Shown: piece by piece, positions 37,201 to 47,833 of the stretch
How the letters are laid out: each line of letters begins with the position of its first letter
How positions within the stretch are numbered: position 1 is the stretch's first letter
DNA from: Echinococcus granulosus
Lineage: Eukaryota; Platyhelminthes; Cestoda; Cyclophyllidea; Taeniidae
Length of the DNA: 64,000 nucleotides
NCBI RefSeq assembly: GCF_000524195.1
Contig: NW_020170386.1
Coordinates: forward strand, 954,105 to 1,018,104
Direction: 5' to 3'
The notes under the pieces: generated by a model
Databases searched by the model: none
What the model saw: only the letters and a program-made list of their open reading frames with translations
Told to the model about the DNA's origin: nothing
Made by a program: the position numbers and the translations under genes

Positions 37201-38375
37201 NNNNNNNNNNNNNNNNNNNNNNNNATACGAACTTGGCACAGATGCATGCGCAGTCACTGAGTGACAGTCGTGGATGTAACTGCTTGCGTGCTTCTACCTA
37301 CCCTCTCAATCTTTCTCTTTTCATTCATTTAAACAGCTTTATCAGTATGAGCATAAGGAGTACAACACTTAGCTATCATTTAACGATAAATTAGGGTTTA
37401 ATCTTAGCTCGGCGCTGCTTCTATAAATTATGACATTATTTTATTTTTGAGTAGGCTAAAGCTCCCAATGATTTCTTGGGATGACTGTTATTTTGAAGAC
37501 ATTTTTGAGATAGATATCCGTGCAAATCTCAGCTGAACCCAAAACAGCCAGCATGCCGAATATCTGTTTGGTATTTATAAACATATATTTCCTTTATATT
37601 TCACTGGCAAAACATTGCCTAGGTAGATAAAGTGCTGGTCATCCCACAGTGCTCCAAATACAGATATTGGTAACGATTTATACTCTTAAATTATTGGATC
37701 CTCCGACATCTGCTCGGTAAAAATTGTACAAAAACAAATGTCAGAAAATTGAGTTCGGAGTTTTTGGAGGTAAAAGTTCCATTGCAGAGTAAATATGCTG
37801 CAACTACTTAAAAAACTTTGAGGGTAAATGTAATTTGATTGGGCATATCATTTATACGCCGCTACGGTAGCCGAAAAATCCTGACTTCTAATGCACTACC
37901 TGGAATGCCGGATTGACATCCTTAAGTAATTTTTCTTGTATTTGCCGTCGGTACTCTTGTTCTAAAAATAGGAAATATACTCATTCGTCCTATACCTCAG
38001 ACTCAAGCTCTCCCCACTCGTATCATAGATGATGCAAAGCATTAGAAAGGCATCCACATCAAGAGCGATACTAGAAATCAAAGCCTTAGCACTTCTATTA
38101 GCGAAATGCTTATGAAAACTAATGGGAATTAGTCTTTTAGCTTTTGCTTTTGTTATTCATTCGATATGATTCCGCATCCATACCAACATGTAGGTTGATG
38201 GCTTTTTATCAGAGTAAGCCCTTTTAGCCTTTCGATTGGCTGTAACCCAGGTCACATGGCATCGATTAGTGAGTGATGCGTACTCAACCTACCCAATCAC
38301 AACACTCCTCGTTGCGCGGCAATATGGCTCGCGGAGACATTTATAACAGCTCACCTTTTGCATACTCACATCACA
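34205..38375. other. Intergenic/intronic, contains assembly gap
   Basis: Roughly 4.2 kb upstream of the tetraspanin exons; its first exon and promoter should be here on the minus strand but could not be placed. A short open segment on the plus strand near 34802-34880 (after TTTCCTTTCAG, reading KYSNGLRAIWTACGLPL then a stop) could be a stray terminal exon. The sequence around the gap is more GC-rich than its surroundings. No other gene was recognised. Confidence 0.35.
37125..37224. other. Assembly gap (100 N)
   Basis: Exactly 100 undetermined bases, the usual placeholder for a gap of unknown size between contigs. Distances across it should not be trusted. Confidence 0.99.
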
Positions 38376-39773
38376 ATGCCGCGATCTCAGAAGTCGGACG
38401 AAAAGGCACCTAAGAAGAGCAGGGGAAAGAGAAGCGGTAGCCAACCGAGCAAAGGCTACGAATTCCAAACGGAGGTGACCTTTGTTAACCATGGAAAAGT
38501 TCCAAAGGGGACCTCTTTTTCAAGAGAAGACGTTAGGGAGCACTCCTTTCCGTCAAAAAAGCCAGATAAGGCAAAAAAGGCCTCTGCAGTAAAGGTGTTT
38601 TCAAAAGGGATCCAATTCAAGGAAAAAGTGGTTTACGGCGGTCGAACTAAAAAGATCCTCGAGTATGACAGCATCAAGCTGCTGGAGCAGTTATCCTCCG
38701 ATTGTCGTATGGTCTTTGTGAACTATGAAAATGCCAAGAATGGTTATTTCTTGGTACTAGGTCTGTTGGATGCAAATCAAGTAATAAGACTCATGAGTTT
38801 GGTGAAGGAAGATAATCCAAATGCGGAAATTCGCTGGGCTGATACACGTGCTTCCAGCAGCAATGAAAAGTCCATTCAGGATGATGTATTAGAACCCGGT
38901 AAAAGTGATACCACAGATCCAACCACTTACCATGAATCTGAGCGTGCCTACCAGCGAAATTCGTTACCTTCTCTTTCTAATAGGTCTGGGTCTTACAGGG
39001 CTAGACCATGGACTGCCACAAGCTCCTATATCTGCGCAGACCCTCACTTTGACGATGGAACTGTCTGTTCTAGCAAGACATTGGACGCTTTTACTAGTCA
39101 AAGAGACAAACCTCGTAGGCATTCCCGTCGGCGCAGTAGTTACAACTCTCTTGACCTCTCCAGCGATGATGGGTTTCACCTAAGTGCTAACGGACTAAAA
39201 AGCCAATATTATTACGTCGGACCCAGTGATGAGGAGGACTCCATCTCGAAAATTGTACACCATGGAAAACCCAGGCACAAGAAATCTCATCAACATAAAC
39301 ATCGGCATTATGCATTGGGCGATGAGGTTAGTGTTTCTATGACGCCCAGCTCAATTTTCTCGAATGTCGATTACTATTCCACTGATGGTTTCGGTACGGT
39401 GAAGGATAGTTCTGTGAAGGGAACCCCAACAAGAAAATCAAATACCACCCGGAAATCCTCTTATCGTCCGAAGTCCAGACAGCTGCCGCTTTCAGAGGCG
39501 GAGCGAAACAAAGGTAGTTGGCACAGTGACGTGCTTTTCCTCACTCCCACGAAAAATGGCGGTGTCAAGGTTTCTGCTGACGGACCTGTGATGCTCTACA
39601 CCGCAACGCGGGCTAATGTAAACCGTAATGACAGCAGTTCCTCTGATGAAGACAGTACTTCAGATGGAGAAGGTGACTTCATCTACTCTTCTGACTCAAC
39701 ACTTACTTTGGAAGGCCCCGTTAGAGATCCTCTGCGTCTCGACTTGGAGGCTAACTACACTAATGGACGTTAG
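38376..39773 (+). CDS. Intronless Ser-rich protein, unknown function (paralogue B)
   Basis: A 465-residue protein I do not recognise. The first ATG in the frame is at 38376 (MPRSQKSDEKAPKKSRGK). The first 80 residues are basic and include the segment FQTEVTFVNHGKVPKG. Residues about 85-155 resemble the domain of the gene at 24274: VVYGGRTKKILEYDSIKLL, MVFVNYENAKNGYFLVLGLL, then a helix with RLMSLVKEDNPNAE. After that the chain is low-complexity: Ser/Tyr/His-rich (HKKSHQHKHRHYALG-type) and finally an acidic Ser tract, NDSSSSDEDSTSDGEGDF, typical of CK2 sites. No intron is evident. An AG at 38349, following TTATAACAG, lies 26 bases before the ATG and could accept a spliced leader. The domain is a candidate flatworm-restricted family; function unknown. 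Confidence 0.75.
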   Translation: MPRSQKSDEKAPKKSRGKRSGSQPSKGYEFQTEVTFVNHGKVPKGTSFSREDVREHSFPSKKPDKAKKASAVKVFSKGIQFKEKVVYGGRTKKILEYDSIKLLEQLSSDCRMVFVNYENAKNGYFLVLGLLDANQVIRLMSLVKEDNPNAEIRWADTRASSSNEKSIQDDVLEPGKSDTTDPTTYHESERAYQRNSLPSLSNRSGSYRARPWTATSSYICADPHFDDGTVCSSKTLDAFTSQRDKPRRHSRRRSSYNSLDLSSDDGFHLSANGLKSQYYYVGPSDEEDSISKIVHHGKPRHKKSHQHKHRHYALGDEVSVSMTPSSIFSNVDYYSTDGFGTVKDSSVKGTPTRKSNTTRKSSYRPKSRQLPLSEAERNKGSWHSDVLFLTPTKNGGVKVSADGPVMLYTATRANVNRNDSSSSDEDSTSDGEGDFIYSSDSTLTLEGPVRDPLRLDLEANYTNGR

Positions 39774-42294
39774 TGAACGTAGCACTCCCATTAATTTCAG
39801 TTTGTATGTTTTCATTTGCTATACTCTCACCAGCTCCCCTTCTTATCCTTCCATTTTGATTTTGTACATGGAAAGAAAGTCTCAGTTATAAGACTCAGAA
39901 CCTTTGGACCAATTTAATTAAAGGAAAGTATCGGTCACCGCGATGTTTCCTTCTTGACAACATTGTACTTCCTAATTTAAGCACAGCAGAAAAGTCTGTA
40001 ACATGCAGAGATAGTTACTCAACTATTTTTGAGTGGGATATCTTAAGAGAAGTGAGATTTCACTAATTTTGGCTTAGACTATTCTCAAGTTATATCGCCT
40101 GCTAAGCGGCCCCGTTAGACTTAGGCAAACAAGAGCTACTGGATTTGCGGTGTCCGTGAACAAATAATAAATAACATCGGATTGTTGCACAAAAATTAAT
40201 CTTACAGCTTAGTTACACCTAGAACATGATTATCTCTATTTAAAGTTCACTAATTCTCTAAAAATCATCTCGTTACTAAGTCATCCGATTAATCAGTCTC
40301 CCGTTGAACACTTAAATCAAGGTCATTATCACACGCCACATTCAGTTGGGTAGTTTTTACGTATCAATCGTTAATGCACCCACATGAGTGGGCACAGACG
40401 ATTCTGATTGGTCGTTCCTATCAGTGCAAATGCTTAAACAACTGATACCCGATACCAATCCCTTTGTTGTGATTATTTCAGCCTCACTTTATCCACCAGT
40501 ATACCTAAGCATTTTTGTCATTTAAAAGTTGTCGGTCGAAAAGCTGTCATGTTTTTCAGCCTTTAAAGTGATCACTTCAAGGAAAGTTTTGTCATTAAGG
40601 GCTGTGATTTTTCCATTGCCCTAGTTATATTTGATCACCAGATAAAATCACCAATCTGTTAATTGCTTTGGAGGCGCAATTTAGGGAAGTACGTTGGATT
40701 TACACACATTGGAGTGCTGCTTGACACTAACGTTAAGATCCGTATTTGTCTAATGTGTAGTGTTCTTTATCAAACGATTTTGCCACCTCAAAAATGTGGT
40801 GGCATAAGTATTTAAGTATCACGTGGACTTTGCCGCCTCCGGGTATTCAGTTCTACATGCTAAAGCAAAACTGAGAGCCAACTGCATTCCAATCTCAATG
40901 TAGTTCGTCTAAAAATATGTAAAAACACTGCGATCATTCTATCTCTGTTGCAGCATGAAAATGCTTTGTCCGAAATTAATAAAAAGAGGACTCTCTACCC
41001 CAGAATAAATCAATTCCAGCAGCCTAGACTTTTGATATTGACAGCAAGTCCACTTTACCTGAGTGCACATCTACATTAGTGCAACACACAGAGCTTAAAC
41101 GGATGGAAATTTTATGTTCTTGTTTGTGTCAACCTTATAAAACGTACCGCCTTCTGCGCATGCACATGTCGCCATCGGATAACCCATCACAAATAAATAT
41201 AATTGATGTAATAACGATCCAGCCTGCTGATTCTGAAATCTCTATCATGCCGAATGTCACTTCTAATAAGTGTAACAAATTGTGATTGTCGTAAGTTCGG
41301 AGAACGCTCTACCAATATGACTTCATTCTCGGGAATTTCGGATTAAAGTCTTGAAATGGGATTCAATGATTTCAAACTATTATGCTGTTCTACATTGGAT
41401 AAAACCAGTGCCATGGTCTAAATTAACTACAACATGACGAAAGTAATTTTACTCATACTTTGAAAAAGCCATGGATTGACGATTGGCATTCATGCTTTGT
41501 CCCTAACGCCCTCAACAAATTAAATAGCGTGTGACAAGCCACTTGTGAATTAAATTGAAGCAGCTTATGCAACGATTTAACATTGTAAGTACACCCAAGC
41601 TCCCGTACAAATTGATATTCCAATGGATTTTATTGTACAGTTTGACACTTAAAGGTGTATAATTTGGCTTAGGTAGGTGTAATCAATGCAGAGTGAGTAC
41701 TATTCACGGTTTTGTCTGTATTTCTTCATTAATCTTCTCCAATTTCCCCTAAATCTATCGTGTGTACACCAGTAAATTGAAAATGGAGCCAAAATTTCAA
41801 AATTGTTTGATGGACCAACCAAAGGTGAAGTAATTCGAGATTCTCAAGCCCTACAACGAATTGAAAAATCCAAAATATCTTATTAAAATTCCAAGACACA
41901 CGTAGTAAGGAATCGTAATCTATTCACCATTTCCGAAATTGATCTCTTGGTGTTGTCCAAAATCGCATAGACCGATAAAACATTTTGATTTCCCGATTTG
42001 CCCGGAAAACCTTGCGCTGTTGTCTCAGGATAGTAAATCTATGTCAGGAACAAATGCGTTCCTTGAACCACTCAAATATTGTAGTAATTAAAACTGGTCA
42101 TTTCGGTACGATTCTCGGCTACAGAGTGGAAGACAATAGGGAGAGTCAAGTAAATTTAGGACAAAATAGAATGATACTAGTAAATTTGAAACATAGAAGT
42201 ATGACTGAAAATATGTTGCACTATACTATTTGTATTCCCTCTATGATTAAGTTGAAGTTCCAAGGTAATCAAAGCCAATTAATTTGAGCAAACG
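39774..42294. other. Intergenic, no gene recognised
   Basis: About 2.5 kb between two convergent genes. It contains the 3' UTR of the Ser-rich gene. Open frames near 41079 and 41985 (plus) have no recognisable domain, splice partners or codon pattern that I can support. Confidence 0.4.
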
Positions 42295-43290
42295 CTAGTA
42301 AATGATGCCGGAATGCATAGTCATGTCTGTTCTTCTCTCAGCAGCCATAAACACCTTTTGTGTCAAGGTGTCATCATCAATCAGATTTATTTCTCTGCGC
42401 ACCTAGAATTGAAAAACAGCACTGTCACTCCTAAATAAGTTGCCTCTAAAAGCGCTATAAAGTGCGAATGATTTTTCACCTGCTTTGTGGTCAAACTGCT
42501 TTTTTTACAGAAACGGTATATAAAAATAAAGGTCAGTCACGTAAATCTGTTGGCGTAACGCAAAGCTCGCACGAGTCGTTGACTACTTGTCGTTCAATAA
42601 GTTTTTAAGCATTCTGCACTAGGCATCATATTTTTACTCAATTTTAGACCATGTAGATGCATGCTTTTTGCAAGAATTTATTTCATAATCTAAACTTCTA
42701 GCACCAAAATATAAAAAATGCCTTATCAACCCTATTCATTGAGAAATCCTTATGAGATAGCGGGTCTACCAGGACAAGTAGTCCAAATCTAACATATCAT
42801 GCAAAAAACACCATTATGATTATATTATTTTTAAAGGGACGAATCAGTAAAGTCTCAAGAACATCTATTGAATCACAAATCTTAAGTACCTTAGGATTAA
42901 TCGAAAATGATGTCTATCTAGAACCACCTAACCACTTATAAGCTATAGAAGGCAAAATCTCACTCGATTCATTTTTGGTTTCTTTGGGAGCGGATGACCT
43001 TCTGTAAGCTCTGTTTCTGGAACTATTCGTATTTTTCTGTCCTCGTTTTTCGCGATTCCTGTTAAGATGTGCACATGACCTAAATAAAGCAAAGTTGATG
43101 GGATCATCGAATGAATATTTTTTGACTTTATTGCAAATTGACTCATAAAATTGCCTGTGTTGTCAATGCTCATGAACTCCATTTGGTCTGTTTTCTCGTT
43201 CAAAAATACGAAGCCCATGTCACGGTGTCTGAATGTTCCCCCGGAGTACGCTCTCGAACATTGTACATAAAGGCGATAGCAGCGTTTCAT
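42295..43290 (-). CDS. Small two-exon gene, unknown function
   Basis: Exon 1 is 43290-42964 and exon 2 is 42402-42295 (minus). The donor GTGAGA and acceptor TTCTAG are both in phase 0, giving 144 residues. The product starts MKRCYRLYVQCSRAYSGG and continues with alternating strands (FRHRDMGFVFLNEKTDQMEF, LLYLGHVHILTGI, KIRIVPETEL). It then has a basic linker HPLPKKPKMNR and a helical end (LIDDDTLTQKVFMAAERR). No signal peptide or membrane segment is evident. I recognise no family. Further 5' exons are possible, since the ATG has no distinctive context. The second exon was found only through phase and composition, so the join is an inference. Confidence 0.5.
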
Positions 43291-46177
43291 TTAGACTTAA
43301 GATGATAGATTAAAAGCAATTTTGGTATAAGTAAAAGAAATAGTATTATTAGCTACTCAGTACTCATGTTACTCTTTTGAAAGCAGAATAAGGGTTACAA
43401 TACTTCGATCACGCCAATTCAAGGGCATTTTTGTTACCTACATGATTACCCTTCAATCTTACTATCAAACAGCACGAAGAACTGTCTGATACAGTGTAAG
43501 ATTGGACTGAACGCATGAAAAGCTTACCAAAACCCTTTTAATGGAAAGGGTTGTGAGATCTACTCAAAATGTGGAAATGGCGCAAAGATATGAATTCAGA
43601 GGAGTTGCGGAAGGCGTGTTGCCACTTTAAAGACAATCAAGTTTGAAAGAACATTAACACCAAGATTTACACCATTTACTGTCATTCTACGAGAATCACA
43701 AGCATAAGCAACAACTTTGTTTTAGTAAGTACTTACATGTTACCTAATTACATTCTGGGGCAACAATTCGTGTATTATTTGCCTTTTTCACCGGGGAATT
43801 ACTGACTGATTTAGAGTTTAGGGGAATTCCAAGATCTTGAAGTTGCACCCCTTTTATAAATACAACTTCTAATTGTTTTATAGCTCTAAAAAGACTAACT
43901 TTAAGAAATTATACTCTATTCTAACTTAGTACTTCATCGTTAAAATTGTATTCAGAAGTGACGTTTGCGTGAAGCAGACTATTTCACGCATTTTGGGAGG
44001 CTGGTCTGCAAGGTAAAGCGGCAGCTAAGTTAGTATTCAGCTGCAGATATTCATATCACTATTACTTTATGAATACTTTACTATTAAGGCCAAAAAACTT
44101 CCAATGCCACCTAGGTTTTCGGAATGTTTCGCTTGTGCTATAGAGTTGGTTTTCATCCAATCATGCTTGGTCTCGGATATGCAGTTCAATAATTAGTAAG
44201 GTTTCCTTGGCTTTACCACTCAAGTTAGGCTAGTAAAATTTATCCAAATTTATTTCAAAAAGGCTTGAGAAAATCTCATGTGTTTATTTTTAACCAAATT
44301 TGCATCAACGTTTACAGAAATGATGCCCCATCTGACTCTTTGAGCTAAACATCTGACTGCATTAAAAGTACGGCACAAACCAGTTTGGACAGAACTTCAA
44401 GACGGCTAGATGCGCCCAAGCGATTCTCTTACCTGTACCAAAACGATGATTGTCCAATATGACCAAACGATAAGTTCTTGGAGCATGAATAAGTGGTGTG
44501 AGTGTCGAGACCGATTGAACCCTCTCCCTCCCATTTGCCAATCAGTTTAGCGAATGGCTGCAGAGAACGGTGGATCGGGCAGACTGCTGTTACACTGAAG
44601 CTTTTGTCAATTACTCACGATTGGTTAATCGCATAAATCCGAAGATTGCTTGAAAATTTATTGACCTAGCGTAATCCAACAATGATCTCGTGCACTAGTG
44701 TGGCACTGTAATTTACAATTTCATACGATTAAGAAAGCGAACTATAGAACAAATGAGATTTTACTGCAAGGTACAGCAAGTATTGCTGCGTTGCTTTTGT
44801 GCTAACTGTAGGAGCAAAGTGTCACAGGCAACAAAAGAGCTACATTTTGACCTACAATGTTATACAAAGCATTGGTATTTTTAGTTAACGTTCATTTACG
44901 CATCCCTCGGCAAAATAAAGGATTTATGCTTTACCCTTATTGCACTTATAAGGTTCAGTGAAGTTATTTATAAATCTAACTTCCTAAAAAAATGTGGCTA
45001 ACAATGGATTATCATCACTGCATTAGTCTATCATCAATGTTTGAGATATCAAGAGTGTTGTAAGTGCCCCATATGTCAAAGGAATTAAAATACATTAAAA
45101 CAGGCATGCATGTTGAAAGTACAATAACGACTTACGTGGAGGATGGTTCATTGCAAAATGTGGTATTGGAGCTTGGTTGTGACGCCTGAATTTATGAAAA
45201 TACTTCTGTGATCTGATTGGATTACTGAAACATCTGTAAGTGACGCCATAAACATCAACATATCGGATGACCTTTGCAGGTGCTCACATTTTCACTTTTT
45301 AAATTCACAACATCCCACTATCGATGATATCTAAATGCATTTATTCCACTTGCTATACCTGGTAGTTCAGTAATATTAATGGTAAACTTTGCAAACAAGG
45401 TAAAGATTATCACTTGACATTTACGAATTTGAAATATCTTTATTTTTATTCTATGCGTTCCCAGCATTCTCTTGCCAATTGCGTGACTAGCTAATGTGCA
45501 TTGTTATTAAATTTTTAGCAGAGGAAGTTTAATACGTCTAAAAATGTGAGGATATCCACTACTACTGACCTTCACTAATTTTATTACGATTCTTTCCATG
45601 TTTCAGTCGTTTCCAATTTCCTTGGTTATAATACCCAATGTGGAAATTGTATACAACGTCATTTCTTGATAATTCTCAAATAACACTCCAGTGCTGTCTA
45701 CTCGCTGACATCTAGCCTCGACTTTCCCTATTTAACATGAAAGGTTGAAATCGTTAACTTCCCCGATCAGACGATGCTTTTATTGTTTATTATAATGTCG
45801 AATTCAGTGAGGGTGTTACCGGCTGTTTGACAAAGTTCTACATTTCTCTAATGGAATCAATAAATATTGGTATTGATCTTTAAAAGGGTAACCTATAGGA
45901 ATCCATTGCCACTCACAAATTTTCAAGGTGAGATAAATGAATTCCATCAACTTTAATATGTTATATACAATCAGAGCACGCTAATTAAATGGGGAATTCG
46001 ATTTTGAGCCATTAACTTCATCGATTCACTGCATAGTAAATATCCATATGTAGGTTTCAAACGTCAAGAAAATAATTGAGTAGGCAGTAAAATAAGTATG
46101 AAAGCGATTCACTTTAACACTTTCGATAAAGTGAAATTTAAAAATCCTTAAGGATTGAGGAACATCTCAATGGCACT
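43291..46177. other. Intergenic, no gene recognised
   Basis: About 2.9 kb of AT-rich sequence. A 25-codon plus-strand frame near 43571 (MWKWRKDMNSEELRKACCHF) looks helical but is too short and isolated to call. Nothing else coding or repetitive was seen. Confidence 0.35.
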
Positions 46178-46296
46178 TTAATTCTTTTGTTTGTTATTGC
46201 CTAGGTTGCATTTATTTGGCATCCCGTTGTCAGGAGTCAAGGGCGACGCGGCATTAAACAGAGAATGCGAAGGTGGGGTCCTACTCATGGCGTCTT
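46178..46296 (-). CDS. Candidate orphan terminal exon
   Basis: After the acceptor TATTTGATAG the minus strand reads DAMSRTPPSHSLFNAASPLT and continues to a TAA at 46178. The composition is protein-like (SP/TP motifs) rather than random. The phase needed (1) does not match any upstream exon I found, including the 46950-47208 exon, so its gene is unknown. It might be an alternative 3' exon. Confidence 0.3.
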
Positions 46297-46949
46297 CTAT
46301 CAAATAGAAATCCCATTTTGTTCCTAAATGCTGTACTGCTTATGCAAGTAAATTTCGCCAGTTGCTTTCTTCTTATGTATTAAAAGATTATTTGATATTC
46401 TCTAAACAAAAATCGTTGTCTATATATTTCATTTTTACTAATAAATACTCTGGCTAACAGGGTTGCACATAAATAAACATTAAAAATCACTCTCTACACC
46501 CTTCAATCTATTTCAATTCCCATCATTTTGCCAGCACTCAAGTGTAAAATTCAATGGTTGGTACACATGAAAAATGTGCTTTTGCGATGTTCATCTTATT
46601 TATAAACGACTCACTATGCATAAAATTTGCATCAAAATGTTTTCCACTTCAAATCCGTTGAAATCTACTTCCGAATCGCATGACCACATAAACAAGCCAC
46701 CGACTGATTATTAAAAGTCTATCGAAAGCTGGTGTGCGATGGACCCTTTAAATTCCGGTTTCACTATTTATTGATGTTACTGTACCCACGTCGATAATTA
46801 TTTCACACGGTACATGAATAGAGAGTAAAAAAAATGCGCACAATAGAGTAGCATCAACTTACGAATTACATTAAACACATTATAGAAAAACCGAGTTGGT
46901 TTTATACTCTAAATACAGGCCCTATAAGAGCTTAGAAATACAGTAAGAT

Positions 46950-47833
46950 CTACGAGGAAAGGTTGAGTCGTTCAACGGCAAACACCGCTCTACTGAGTGG
47001 GACGTCAGAGGCAAAATGGGACACTAACAGACCCATTCGTGTGGAGCGCAGTACGATGCTGTCACCGGGTGTTGTAAGGGCGCCCTCAGGTTGCAGAAAT
47101 GCCACGCACGCCAAACTGGAGAGCAAAATCGGGTGTGGCACTAAGACTACATCAAGCAGCAGAGCCAAGTGGATATTTATAATGCCTATAAGCTCAAATT
47201 TAAAAATTCTGCAAGAATAAGCTCCTTGTGGTTTCGATAAATTAGCAGATTTTAGAAGCCCGTTTACGCAAAACTGCCAAAGTAAAGCACACAAGGAATA
47301 TCATCGAATTGAAACTCTTCTACGAGCAAAAGTAGACATTGTTTCAAACAAAAGGGTATGACAGTGTTGGATAAAGAATTGTCAGCAGCAACATCGAGCA
47401 CATATGTTGTTCCAGCAAAAAAATACTAAGTACCGTTTTTCAATTAACCATATTTTCAATGACCAAATTTCCGTCCTTTCAAATGCTTACCTTCCTTCAT
47501 GACTAAATTTGAGGGGTTTGAAGACACGGAGTTGTGGCTTTTCACAGACAGCGCCCAGTTCCTGCTGCCACCACTGCTGATTAGAGGAGAAGCGGTCGTC
47601 CTCCGGGTAAGGCACGGCTAGGAAAAGGCGCATATCTCGCAGAATTCGCAGGCGGTGTACCTCGCTGGTGTCGTGGAAGATGTCCTGTAGCTGGACAAGG
47701 CTGGTGCCGCCTCCTCTTAGACTAAAGTGACGCAGACTACCTGCTTGCATCACCGTCTCCACTTCTCTTCCCGTCTCGCAACACAGTAACAGCGCAACAC
47801 CTAACGCAGGACCGGTGGGACCAACCAAACAGT
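46950..47833 (-). CDS. 3' end of an unrecognised multi-exon gene (two exons)
   Basis: Exons 47833-47491 and 47208-46950 (minus) have a strong acceptor (CTTCTCCAAACAG), a consensus donor (AG|GTAAGC), a second good acceptor (TTATTCTTGCAG) and matching phases, and end at a TAG. The protein segment begins CLVGPTGPALGVALLLCCE. It has a helical stretch (LVQLQDIFHDTSEVHRLRIL), the Trp-rich DDRFSSNQQWWQQELGAVC, and RVFKPLKF. A hydrophobic segment that could be a membrane helix follows (IGIINIHLALLLDVVLVPH). The last residues are AVFAVERLNLSS. I cannot assign a family. Upstream exons probably lie between 48 and 51.8 kb. Confidence 0.6.

Noticed and set aside
37020..37394. Open frame spanning the N gap near 37 kb
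   Set aside because: It depends on undetermined bases and has no recognisable domain on either side.
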